Shown piece by piece: positions 6,460 through 14,242 of a stretch of 18,069 nt of DNA (position 1 is the stretch's first letter; every line of letters begins with the position of its first letter). A program made the translations under genes and the position numbers. The notes below the pieces were generated by a model. That model searched no databases, was not told the DNA's origin, and worked only from the letters and a program-made list of their open reading frames with translations. Source of the DNA: UBA6176 sp041688515 (GTDB taxonomy: Bacteria > Verrucomicrobiota > Verrucomicrobiia > Limisphaerales > UBA9464); the NCBI GenBank assembly GCA_041688515.1, contig JBDNHZ010000498.1, forward strand, positions 1 to 18,069, written 5' to 3'.

Positions 6460-7940
6460 TGCTGGTGGGACTCTTCGCCGGGGTGGTGGGGCTTCACTAT
6501 CTCAAGCCTTACGTCCTGGATCCGCTGATGGGACGGCTTGCCCCAAGGCCGCTGGCCAGTCAGACGGCCGAACGAGATTCCGCCGCGGGTCAGATGAAGG
6601 TGGCGCTCCGGCAGGGCGGCACGGTGGAATTGATCGGAATCTCGAGCCCCGGCACCGCGCTGAATCAGTGGTGGCTGCCCGACGGTCGGCCGGCTGCATT
6701 GGAGTTGGAATTGCATGCCGTCGACCAAGCGATGTCCTTGGGCGGAACGCAGGCGCGGATGGTGATCCGGACCCAGGATCTGCCGCCGGATTCGGACGGA
6801 CCGTTCTTCGAGGTGGCCCCGGACGCTGCCATCGCCTCCGGGGGAACGGTCTTCCAGAACGGCACCGAACTCCGGGGTGCCCGGGCGGTGGTGCTGGGTT
6901 GGTCGGAGATCCGGCGCAAGGCGGACCTGCGCGTCGGCCTCGCCATCGACCCCTGGAGGACGGTGGTCACCCACGTCGACGGGGAGCATCGGACGACTCA
7001 CTCAAGGCAGCCTGGAGATCCGGATTGGGGGATCGAAGTTCACGGAACCACCGACTCGACGGCGGGCGCCCAGATCACTGCGGTGTTGCCCCGGGAAAGC
7101 CGTGACTGGCGGTTCCAGATCCAGGCCATCGATGTCGCCGGGCGGGATCGGACTCCACGGATGATGAACGGTTCCAGCACCCGCGGCGGTCGGGAAGCGG
7201 TGTGGACGTGCACTTTTCCCGGGATCGCCCTTGATCAGGTGAAGGAGTTTCGCATCCAGGTGCGCCCGGTCTTCTGGGTGGCATTTCCAGGGGTGGCACT
7301 GGCGCCCACGGGGGACCTACCGGCCCCGCGAAACTTGACCTTCGCTCCGGAACTCAATGTGACTTTCGATGAGTTGATCGATTTCGACACCGGCAATACC
7401 TCGGACTTTCCGTCGGGCGAAGCGGGCGGCAATCCGTTGGGGGACATCGGAGGTGCGGTGCTCTGGGCGCAGAAGAATGGGTTCGATGCCGCCGCCAGCT
7501 TGAACGCGCTCCAGATCCTCAATGCCGAGTTCGCGCCGGTGACGGAGGAAGAGTGGGATTCCCTGTCGCCTCAGGAGGTGATTGACCGCGTTTACCAGCG
7601 TCGGTTCGCTCCGACGCACTTGAAGGTTTCCGGAGCCGGGGGCGAGATCCGCTCCTACGCCTACCAGACACGCGAAGGCGGATTCGGGTTGGTCCGCCTG
7701 ACTGCGGTCCGCACATCGACAACCCATTCCGCCGGCCCGCCGCTTGCCAAGAACTCGTCCTGCCAAGGATGCCGCGGCAACGGGCCGGCGCATCTTGACA
7801 CCACCCCCGATCAGTTGGGCGGCGACACGAGCCTGGGTAGCTACCGACGTGAGGAGGCGGATGCCTGCGTGCTTCGCCCCGTCTACGGTCCGCCTCGTTC
7901 CCTCGTCAGCTACCCCCTCGCACCGTCGCTGCCGACGTGA
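6459..7940 (+). CDS. Membrane-anchored partner of the kinase, 3' end replaced by repeat DNA
   Basis: The 493-aa hypothetical protein begins with a hydrophobic anchor (residues 1-19, LVGLFAGVVGLHYL). A large presumably extracytoplasmic part follows, rich in beta strands, with the phrases GGTVELIGISSPG, WWLPDGRPA (71-79) and VKEFRIQVRPVFWVAF (about 260-275). From memory, similar phrases occur in extracytoplasmic regions of other PVC sensory proteins; this could not be checked. The ATG at 6459 overlaps the kinase stop, so it is probably co-translated and could be a sensor or accessory for it. Residues from about 443 on (and possibly from about 434) are encoded by the repeat element at 7786-8248, ending at a stop inside the first tandem unit. 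The native C-terminus has therefore probably been lost. No known catalytic motif was recognised. Confidence 0.72.
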   Translation: MLVGLFAGVVGLHYLKPYVLDPLMGRLAPRPLASQTAERDSAAGQMKVALRQGGTVELIGISSPGTALNQWWLPDGRPAALELELHAVDQAMSLGGTQARMVIRTQDLPPDSDGPFFEVAPDAAIASGGTVFQNGTELRGARAVVLGWSEIRRKADLRVGLAIDPWRTVVTHVDGEHRTTHSRQPGDPDWGIEVHGTTDSTAGAQITAVLPRESRDWRFQIQAIDVAGRDRTPRMMNGSSTRGGREAVWTCTFPGIALDQVKEFRIQVRPVFWVAFPGVALAPTGDLPAPRNLTFAPELNVTFDELIDFDTGNTSDFPSGEAGGNPLGDIGGAVLWAQKNGFDAAASLNALQILNAEFAPVTEEEWDSLSPQEVIDRVYQRRFAPTHLKVSGAGGEIRSYAYQTREGGFGLVRLTAVRTSTTHSAGPPLAKNSSCQGCRGNGPAHLDTTPDQLGGDTSLGSYRREEADACVLRPVYGPPRSLVSYPLAPSLPT

Positions 7941-8248
7941 GGAGGCGGATGCCTGCGTGCTTCGCTCCGTCTGTGATCCGCCTCGTTCCCTCGTCAGCTA
8001 CCCCGCGCGCCGTCGCTGCCGACGTGAGGAGGCGGACGCCTGCGTGCTTCGCTCCGTCTGTGATCCGCCTCGTCACCTCGTCAGCTACCCCCTCGCGCCG
8101 TCGCTGCCGACGTGAGGAGGCGGATGCCTGCGTGCTTCGCTCCGTCTGTGATCCGCCTCGTCACCTCGTCAGCTACCCCCTCGCGCCGTCGCTGCCGACG
8201 TGAGGAGGCGGATCTCAGTCGGGCCGGGGCAGTGTCAGGATGCGCCCG
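7786..8248. repeat. Repeat element with internal 88-bp tandem array
   Basis: The left end GGCGCATCTTGACACC (from 7787) is an imperfect inverted copy of the right end GTGTCAGGATGCGCC (from 8232). Between them GACGTGAGGAGGCGGA occurs five times, starting at 7846, 7934, 8021, 8109 and 8197, with spacings 88, 87, 88 and 88 bp. Each unit also carries the partly complementary ATCCGCCTCGT(T/C)(A/C)CCTCGTC, so each can fold as a stem around a GCCTGCGTGCTTCGC-type loop. Units 3 and 4 are almost identical, suggesting recent tandem growth; unit 2 lacks one base. The smaller relative is at 4847-5037. Open frames across it are artefacts of a period not divisible by 3. Confidence 0.85.
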
Positions 8249-8268
8249 CAACGGGCGCATTCTGGCAC
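8232..8268. repeat. 17-bp hairpin at the right boundary of the repeat array
   Basis: GTGTCAGGATGCGCCCG (8232-8248), loop CAA, then CGGGCGCATTCTGGCAC (8252-8268): a 17-bp stem with two G-T wobble positions. The second arm resembles the left end of the element, so the ends occur back to back. There is no T-run after it, so it is not a classical intrinsic terminator. Confidence 0.75.
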
Positions 8269-8510
8269 GGTCGCTGGGATGGAACAGTGCATCCGTTGCC
8301 GCACCCGATTCCGGTGGGCCGATGGGACCTCTCAGCCGTGTCCATCGGGCAACGACTGCGAGAGGGGTGAGGCATCCTTGCTGGCGGGTGCGTGGATGCG
8401 TCCAAGGCATTCGAGGATCCCGCGACCAAAGCGGTGGCTGACGCCACGCGCACTCCAGGACGCTCCGCGAAATTTGTAGGTTTTGGTCGATGCATTCCTC
8501 CGGGAGAAAC
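8269..8510. other. Non-coding stretch with no recognised gene
   Basis: About 240 bases between two repeat copies. Short open frames here continue from repeat DNA and have no protein character. The phrase around 8440-8475 (GCGCACTCCAGGACGCTCCG) reminds me of a second dispersed repeat seen in verrucomicrobial genomes, but that is from memory and not testable within this window. No promoter was identified with confidence. Confidence 0.4.
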
Positions 8511-8597
8511 CCGGCCAGAATGAGCCTCGTACCCTCGTCGCCTACGACGTGAGGAGGCGGACGCGAGGCGGGCAGGGGCAGGGTCAAGATGTCCGCG
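8511..8597. repeat. Short partial copy of the repeat family upstream of guaA
   Basis: It contains GCCTCGTACCCTCGTCG, then TACGACGTGAGGAGGCGGA and a right end GGCAGGGTCAAGATG (8578-8592), which parallels GGCAGTGTCAGGATG of the large copy. The left end is absent, replaced by CCGGCCAGAATGA, which is shared with the window's first bases. It ends about 80 bp before guaA. Confidence 0.65.
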
Positions 8598-8675
8598 CCA
8601 CGCCAATCGTTCTCCAAGTTTGCTCTTTCCAAGTCCTCCCCGTCCCGGCACAAGCTGCCTCTTCGTTTTTGGCCC

Positions 8676-10214
8676 ATGGAACAGATCGTCATCCTCGATT
8701 TCGGATCGCAGTACACTCAGGTCATCGCGCGTCGCATCCGCGAATGCAATGTGTACTCCACGATCGTCCGCTTCGACACCCCGGCTGCCGAGATCGCGGC
8801 CATGAATCCGAAGGGGCTGATCCTTTCGGGGGGGCCGTCGAGCGTGTACGCCCAGGACGCACCGCTGCCGGACAAGGCGATCTTCAAGTTGGGCTTGCCG
8901 GTGCTGGGAATCTGTTACGGCGTCCAGGTGCTCGCCCATTTCCTGGGAGGCAAGGTCGAGAAGGGGGACAAGCGTGAGTACGGCAAGGGCACGTTGACCG
9001 TGGCCGACCGTGAGTGTGCTCTGTTCAAGCATCTGCCCCGCGAGGTGCAGGTCTGGAATTCTCACGGCGACAAGCTGACCCGCCTGCCCAAGGACTTCGT
9101 CGTGGTGGGCACGACCGACAACTCCGATTACGCCGCCATCGAGCATTCCAAGCGGAAGATCTTCGGCATCCAGTTTCATCCGGAGGTGGTGCACACGCCG
9201 CGCGGGCGGGAAATCGTCGCCAACTTCGTCCACGGCATCTGCGGGTGCGGCAAGTCCTGGACGATGCGGAACTACGTCGAGCAGGCGACCGAAGAGATCC
9301 GGCGTCAGGTGGGATCGGACCGGGTGATCCTGGGCTTGAGCGGCGGGGTGGATTCGAGCGTGGCGGCGGCGCTCATCCATCGCGCCATCGGGGATCAATT
9401 GACCTGCATCTTCGTCAACAACGGTCTGTTGCGGTCGCGCGAGGCCGAGGCGGTGCAGGAAGTGTTCGGTCGGAATTTCAAGATCCGGCTCCAGTACGAG
9501 AACGCCACCGCGTTGTTCCTGCGCAAGCTCAAGGGGGTCACCGATCCCGAGAAGAAGCGCAAGGTGATCGGCAAGGCGTTCGTCGATGTGTTCCAGACGG
9601 CCACCAAGCGCGCCGGCAAGGCGAAGTTCCTCGCCCAGGGAACGCTCTATCCCGATGTGATCGAGTCGGTGCCCATCGCCGGCAATCCGGCGGCAATGAT
9701 CAAGAGCCATCACAACGTGGGCGGGTTGCCGAAGAACATGAAGTTCACCCTGCTGGAACCTCTGCGGGCCCTGTTCAAGGATGAGGTCCGCCAGTTGGGC
9801 GTCGAACTCGGTCTGCCCAAGGAGATCGTGCAACGGCAGCCGTTCCCCGGGCCGGGTCTGGCGGTGCGATGCCTGGGCGAGATCACCGGTTCCAAGCTCG
9901 AGATTCTCCGCAAGTCCGACGCCATCGTGGTCGAGGAAATGAAGCTGGCCGATCTCTACTACAAGACCTGGCAGACCTTCGCCGTGCTGTTGCCCGTCCG
10001 CAGCGTGGGCGTCCAGGGCGACGAACGAACCTACGATTTCACCCTCGCCATCCGCGCGGTGGAATCCCAGGACGGCATGACCGCCGACTGGGTCAAGGTC
10101 CCCTACGAGCTCCTCGAAAAGATCTCGACCCGCATCACCAACGAAGTGCGCGGGATCAATCGGGTGGTGCTCGACATCACCAGCAAGCCGCCCGGCACGA
10201 TTGAGTGGGAGTAA
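8676..10214 (+). CDS. guaA: GMP synthase (glutamine-hydrolysing)
   Basis: The 512-aa enzyme aminates XMP to GMP with glutamine and ATP, the last step of guanine nucleotide synthesis. The N-terminal class I glutamine amidotransferase shows ILDFGSQYTQ, the nucleophile Cys80 in GICYGVQ, and His168/Glu170 in FHPEV. The ATP-pyrophosphatase domain has the PP-loop SGGVDSS (222-228). The C-terminal dimerisation domain ends with GINRVVLDITSKPPGTIEWE, the canonical GuaA terminus. The length is normal. The ATG at 8676 begins exactly where GuaA proteins start (MEQIVILDFG); an open frame extends up to 8589 but runs into repeat DNA. No Shine-Dalgarno is visible. It is not in an obvious operon: the next gene begins 42 nt later but is functionally unrelated. 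Confidence 0.98.
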   Translation: MEQIVILDFGSQYTQVIARRIRECNVYSTIVRFDTPAAEIAAMNPKGLILSGGPSSVYAQDAPLPDKAIFKLGLPVLGICYGVQVLAHFLGGKVEKGDKREYGKGTLTVADRECALFKHLPREVQVWNSHGDKLTRLPKDFVVVGTTDNSDYAAIEHSKRKIFGIQFHPEVVHTPRGREIVANFVHGICGCGKSWTMRNYVEQATEEIRRQVGSDRVILGLSGGVDSSVAAALIHRAIGDQLTCIFVNNGLLRSREAEAVQEVFGRNFKIRLQYENATALFLRKLKGVTDPEKKRKVIGKAFVDVFQTATKRAGKAKFLAQGTLYPDVIESVPIAGNPAAMIKSHHNVGGLPKNMKFTLLEPLRALFKDEVRQLGVELGLPKEIVQRQPFPGPGLAVRCLGEITGSKLEILRKSDAIVVEEMKLADLYYKTWQTFAVLLPVRSVGVQGDERTYDFTLAIRAVESQDGMTADWVKVPYELLEKISTRITNEVRGINRVVLDITSKPPGTIEWE

Positions 10215-10236
10215 TCCGTTGAAACCGCGCGGGCGT

Positions 10237-10253
10237 CGGAGACAATCTCTCCG
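10237..10253 (+). promoter_or_regulatory. Small hairpin directly before the DUF1549/1553 start codon
   Basis: CGGAGA (10237-10242), loop CAATC, TCTCCG (10248-10253), with two further outer pairs possible after a T-T mismatch. It ends 3 nt before the ATG at 10257, where a ribosome would bind. The only GGAGA in the leader is inside the stem. A role in translation control is inference; chance is possible. Confidence 0.4.
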
Positions 10254-10256
10254 TCG

Positions 10257-12752
10257 ATGATGCTCCCCCTGCCGCTGCGCCTTGCCCTCGTGGCACTGCT
10301 GTCGGCCTGGGGAACGCGGACGGCGGCGGAGGACCACTGGTCGTTTCGTCCGGTGACCGTTCCCCAAAAGCCGGTGACGCGGGACCTCCGTTGGGCTCGC
10401 AGCCCGATGGATCCCTTCATCCTGCTCCGACTTGAAGAGTCCGGACTGAAGCCCGCGCCCGAGGCCGATCGCACAAGCTGGTTGCGTCGGGTGACCTTCG
10501 ATCTGGTGGGCTTGCCGCCTACGCCGGAGCAGGTCGCGGCGTTCCTGGCGGATGCCCAGCCAGACGCTCATGAACGGGTGGTTGAAGCGCTGTTGCGCTC
10601 TCCCCGTTACGGCGAGCGGTGGGCGCAACATTGGCTCGATGTGGTGCGGTTCGCGGACACGCATGGGTTCGAGGTGAACACGGAACGGCCGAACGCCTGG
10701 CCCTACCGTGACTATGTAATCCGGTCGTTCAACGACGACACACCCTACGACCGCTTCGTCCGCGAGCAGATCGCCGGCGACACGATGGGACAGGATGCGG
10801 CGACCGGTTTCCTGGTGACGGCTTCGGCCTTGTTGCCGGGTCAGATCGGGGCGGATGACGTGTCCAAGCGTCTCGCCCGTCAGGATGCCCTGGACGAGAT
10901 CGTGGTGAATACCGGGCAGACCTTTCTCGGTTTGAGCGTGGGTTGTGCCCGGTGTCACGACCACAAGTTCGATCCCATCACGGCCCGGGATTACTATTCG
11001 ATGCAGGCCTTCTTTGCCGGGGTCGAGTACGGCGATCGCGAGATGCGCACCGCTGAAACCGAGGCCCTCAAACGGGAAGTGGGCCAACTCAAGGAACGGC
11101 TCGTCGCGGTGGACTCGGCGTTGACCCGTTTCGAACCGATCGCCCGGGTGGGGTTCGTCGGGAAGGATGCGGTCGAGGCCATGGATTCGCTTCGGCCTTC
11201 GGTTCATCCGGCGCGGAACTCGGAGCGCTTCGCTTCGGTTCGCACCCGGCGGGTACGGTTCACGATCCGCAAGACCAACAACCTCGAACCGTGCATCGAC
11301 GAACTCGAAGTGATCGACCGGTCGGGTCGGAACATCGCCCTGGCCTCGATCGGCACCCGGGTGACGTCGTCGGGCGATACCACGGTGGAGAACCGGCATG
11401 AGTTGCGCCTGATCCACGATGGGCACTACGGGAATTCCTCCAGTTGGATGTCCAACGAGAAGGGGCGCGGTTGGGTGCTGCTGGAGTTGCCGGAGGAACG
11501 GGAGGTTGAACGGGTCGTTTGGGGACGCGATCGTGCCGGCGAGTTCACCGATCGGTTGGCAACCGACTACACGCTGGAGGTGGAGGAGGCTTCCGGCACC
11601 TGGCGGACGGTGGCGGATTCTTCCGATCGTCGACCGCCGGGCAGGGACAGCGGCGGACCGACGTTGGGCGTGGCGATGGCCGGTCTCGGCACGGCGGAGG
11701 TTGCCCAGGTCAAGGCGTTGCAGGCCGAGCGCAAGGCGATCGAGGCGCGGATTGCCACGCAGTCGGCCGCGCAGTTGGTTTTCGCGGGAGTGTCGCGGAA
11801 GCCCGACGACATCCATCTGCTCCACCGCGGGGACCCGGAACAACCCAAGGATCCGGTGACGCCGGCGGTTCCTGTCGTGTTGGGATCCCTGAAACTGGAG
11901 CGCGACGCCGAGGAAACCCAGCGACGCCGGACGCTGGCGGAGTGGATCACGCGTCCCGAGCATCCACTGACCGCACGGGTGATGGTGAACCGGATCTGGC
12001 AGGGCCATTTCGGCGTCGGACTGGTGGAGACCGCCAGCGACTTCGGCCGGAGCGGCACGCGGCCTTCGCATCCGGAACTGCTGGATTGGCTGGCGTCGAA
12101 GTTCGTGCGCTCGGGTTGGTCGGTGAAAGCGATGCACCGGCTGATCGTGCTGTCATCGACCTACCGCCAGTCATCGCAGCTGGATCCCGAGGCGATGAAA
12201 AAGGACGGCGACGGACGCTTGCTCTGGCGGTATCCGCTCCGGCGGTTGGAGTCGGAGCTCATGCGCGATTCGATGTTGTCGGTGAGCGGTCGGTTGGATC
12301 TGAAGATGGGCGGGCGCGGCTTCGATCTGTTCAACAACCGGGGTGGCCTGAGCGGATTCAAGCCGGTGGAATCGTACCAGGGCGATGGGCTGCGTCGGAT
12401 GGTTTATGCCCACAAGGTCCGACGGGAACGGGAAGCGGTCTTTGGCGCGTTTGACTGCCCGGATGCCGGCCAGAGCACGGCGCGTCGTCGCGAGTCAACG
12501 ACCCCCATTCAGGCACTGAACCTGTTCAACAGCCGGTTTACGCTGGAACAGGCGGAAGCCTTCGCCCAACGCGTCCGGTCCGAAACGGGGGAAGATGTGT
12601 CGCGCCAGATTTCACGGGCGTACGAGCTGGCGTTCAATCGGGTGCCGGATGCCGGTGAACGGGCGGCTGCCGAGCCGGTGGTCCGGGCGAATGGCCTTCC
12701 CGTGCTGTGCCGCGCCCTGTTCAACAGCAACGAATTCCTGTTCGTCCCGTGA
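10257..12752 (+). CDS. DUF1549/DUF1553 secreted protein (PSD1 family) with central F5/8-like domain
   Basis: The 831-aa protein begins with a signal peptide (cut near TAA-ED, residue 24) followed by HWSFRPV, typical of the family. DUF1549 spans about 45-255, with phrases such as LRRVTFDLVGLPPTPEQV, RYGERWAQHWLDVVRFAD and GCARCHDHKFDPI. The last contains a CxxCH motif (Cys230, Cys233, His234) that could bind c-type haem. A short coiled region (about 263-290) is followed by a discoidin/F5/8-type C-like module (about 330-455, LEPCIDELEVIDRSG to WVLLELPEEREVERVVW). DUF1553 covers about 560-815 (LAEWITRPEHPLTARVMVNRIWQ ... STTPIQALNLFNS). The N-terminal planctomycete cytochrome c domain found in many relatives is absent. 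It overlaps the DUF1501 gene by 4 nt, the usual PVC pairing. Biochemical function is unknown. Confidence 0.9.
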   Translation: MMLPLPLRLALVALLSAWGTRTAAEDHWSFRPVTVPQKPVTRDLRWARSPMDPFILLRLEESGLKPAPEADRTSWLRRVTFDLVGLPPTPEQVAAFLADAQPDAHERVVEALLRSPRYGERWAQHWLDVVRFADTHGFEVNTERPNAWPYRDYVIRSFNDDTPYDRFVREQIAGDTMGQDAATGFLVTASALLPGQIGADDVSKRLARQDALDEIVVNTGQTFLGLSVGCARCHDHKFDPITARDYYSMQAFFAGVEYGDREMRTAETEALKREVGQLKERLVAVDSALTRFEPIARVGFVGKDAVEAMDSLRPSVHPARNSERFASVRTRRVRFTIRKTNNLEPCIDELEVIDRSGRNIALASIGTRVTSSGDTTVENRHELRLIHDGHYGNSSSWMSNEKGRGWVLLELPEEREVERVVWGRDRAGEFTDRLATDYTLEVEEASGTWRTVADSSDRRPPGRDSGGPTLGVAMAGLGTAEVAQVKALQAERKAIEARIATQSAAQLVFAGVSRKPDDIHLLHRGDPEQPKDPVTPAVPVVLGSLKLERDAEETQRRRTLAEWITRPEHPLTARVMVNRIWQGHFGVGLVETASDFGRSGTRPSHPELLDWLASKFVRSGWSVKAMHRLIVLSSTYRQSSQLDPEAMKKDGDGRLLWRYPLRRLESELMRDSMLSVSGRLDLKMGGRGFDLFNNRGGLSGFKPVESYQGDGLRRMVYAHKVRREREAVFGAFDCPDAGQSTARRRESTTPIQALNLFNSRFTLEQAEAFAQRVRSETGEDVSRQISRAYELAFNRVPDAGERAAAEPVVRANGLPVLCRALFNSNEFLFVP

Positions 12753-14215
12753 ACGATTCCCTCCGCCATTCCCTGGCCCAGCGCCGGCACCTGCTCGATC
12801 GCAGGGGGTTTCTCGCCCACTCCGCGACCGCACTCGGTGGCATCGCGCTGTCGAGCCTGCTGGGTCGCGAGGGATTGTTGGCGTCCGGTCCGACGATGGA
12901 TCCCGCGCGCCCGTTCGCCCCGCGGCATCCGCACTTCGCCGCCAAGGCGCGGAACGTCATCGTGATCTTCTGTGCCGGAGCGGTGAGCCAGTTGGAGACC
13001 TGGGATTACAAACCGGAGTTGATCCGGCAGGATGGCAAACGCATGGAGGGCGGTCCGGCCGTGACGTTTCAGGGGCCGGCCGGCGAATTGGCCCGGCCCC
13101 AATACCCATTCCGCCCCCGCGGACAGACCGGGAAAATGGTGTCAGACCTGATCCCGCACCTAGCCGGGTTGACCGATGACATTGCCTTCATCCATTCGCT
13201 GACCAGTCGGAGCAATACCCATGGTCCCGCCGAGAACTTCCTTTCGACAGGATCGGTTCTCGATGGTTTTCCCAGTCTCGGTTCGTGGGTGAGCTATGCG
13301 CTGGGCAGTGAGAATCAGGATCTGCCGGCGTTTGTCTCGATCCTGGATCCGCGGGGGGTTCCGCAGAACGGGGCGAACAACTGGGGGCCCGGTTTTCTCC
13401 CGGCAACGTTCCAGGGAACGACCTTCAGCGCCCAGGATCCAGTCCGACATCTGGAAGCCCCGGGCGTCGGGCCGGCCGCCGATCGGGCTGCGCGGGATCT
13501 CCTGAACCGGATGAACGAACGGCATCTCGCCCAGAATGCCGGGGACGGCAAGTTGGCGGCGCGGATCGCCAGCTATGAACTGGCGGCGCGGATGCAGTTG
13601 AGTGTCCCGGCGATCAGTGATCTGTCTACGGAACCCGCGCATCTCCTCCGGAGCTACGGGGCGGATGACACCACCAACCCGACCAAGGCGGCCTTCGCCA
13701 AGAACTGCATCCTGGCCCGGCGTCTGGTGGAACGTGGGGTGCGGTTCGTGCAGTTGTTCAATGGCGCCTACGCCAGCGGCGGGGAGTTGAACTGGGACGG
13801 CCACAGCAAGATCAAGGAACAGTACGACCGCCACGCGGCCATTCTGGATCAACCCGCGGCGGCCCTGATCCGGGACCTTCGTCAGCGCGGTTTGCTGGAG
13901 GAGACCCTCGTCGTCTGGTGCACCGAGTTCGGTCGCATGCCCTTCTTCCAGAAAGGCGCACAGGGACGGGATCACAATCCGGACGGGTTCACCTGCTGGT
14001 TGACCGGGGCGGGCGTCCGCGGAGGTGTCAGTCACGGAGTGACCGATGAACTGGGACGGCGTGCCATCCAGGATGTCCGGCCGTTGTATGACCTCAACGC
14101 GACCATCCTGCATCTGTTGGGGCTGAACCATGAACGCCTGACCTTCGAACACAACGGGGTGCAACGACGCCTGACCAATGTCGAAGGCGAAGTGATCCGC
14201 GAAGTTCTCGTCTGA
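12749..14215 (+). CDS. DUF1501 Tat-exported protein, partner of DUF1549/1553
   Basis: The 488-aa protein is read from a GTG at 12749 that overlaps the upstream stop (GTGA). A start further upstream at 12707 would overlap by 46 nt and is less likely. The N-terminus carries a twin-arginine signal, DRRGFLAHSATALGG (Arg18-Arg19), followed by a hydrophobic stretch, so export is probably by Tat. The mature part shows DUF1501 features: KARNVIVIFCAGAVSQLETWD, FIHSLTSRSNTHGPAENF, WVSYALGSENQDLPAFV, RLVERGVRFVQLFNGAY, ETLVVWCTEFGRMPF, GRDHNPDGFTCWLTGAG and DLNATILHLLGLNHERL. The family belongs to the alkaline phosphatase/sulfatase-like superfamily; its substrate is unknown. The 4-nt overlap indicates coupled translation with the DUF1549/1553 protein. 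Confidence 0.93.
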   Translation: MNDSLRHSLAQRRHLLDRRGFLAHSATALGGIALSSLLGREGLLASGPTMDPARPFAPRHPHFAAKARNVIVIFCAGAVSQLETWDYKPELIRQDGKRMEGGPAVTFQGPAGELARPQYPFRPRGQTGKMVSDLIPHLAGLTDDIAFIHSLTSRSNTHGPAENFLSTGSVLDGFPSLGSWVSYALGSENQDLPAFVSILDPRGVPQNGANNWGPGFLPATFQGTTFSAQDPVRHLEAPGVGPAADRAARDLLNRMNERHLAQNAGDGKLAARIASYELAARMQLSVPAISDLSTEPAHLLRSYGADDTTNPTKAAFAKNCILARRLVERGVRFVQLFNGAYASGGELNWDGHSKIKEQYDRHAAILDQPAAALIRDLRQRGLLEETLVVWCTEFGRMPFFQKGAQGRDHNPDGFTCWLTGAGVRGGVSHGVTDELGRRAIQDVRPLYDLNATILHLLGLNHERLTFEHNGVQRRLTNVEGEVIREVLV

Positions 14216-14242
14216 GGAGAGTCAGAGTCTCCTGACCTCTCC
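14216..14242 (+). terminator. Hairpin directly after the DUF1501 stop, possible transcript end
   Basis: GGAGAGTCAG (14216-14225), loop AGTCTC, CTGACCTCTCC (14232-14242) pair as 10 bp with one bulged base, starting at the base after the stop codon. No T-run follows, so it may be an RNA-end-protecting or weak terminator hairpin rather than a classical intrinsic one. Confidence 0.4.

Noticed and set aside
8232..8268. Intrinsic terminator for the kinase operon
   Set aside because: The 17-bp hairpin is strong but has no T-run on either side, and its sequence is explained by the repeat ends.
7744..8441. Three overlapping small open frames rich in VRRR/REEADACV phrases
   Set aside because: They are translations of the 88-bp tandem array in different frames. 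The period is not a multiple of 3, so each frame is met in turn.
8589..8675. 29-codon extension of GuaA
   Set aside because: It starts at the end of a repeat copy, and canonical GuaA starts at the ATG at 8676.
8598..8675. Purine riboswitch upstream of guaA
   Set aside because: The 78-nt leader shows no three-way-junction pattern or conserved purine-aptamer loops and is pyrimidine-rich.
8235..12137. 1300-codon open frame on the minus strand
   Set aside because: It is antisense to guaA and to the DUF1549/1553 gene, both of which have clear family motifs. The translation is low-complexity, His/Arg/Gly-rich sequence typical of GC-rich shadow frames.
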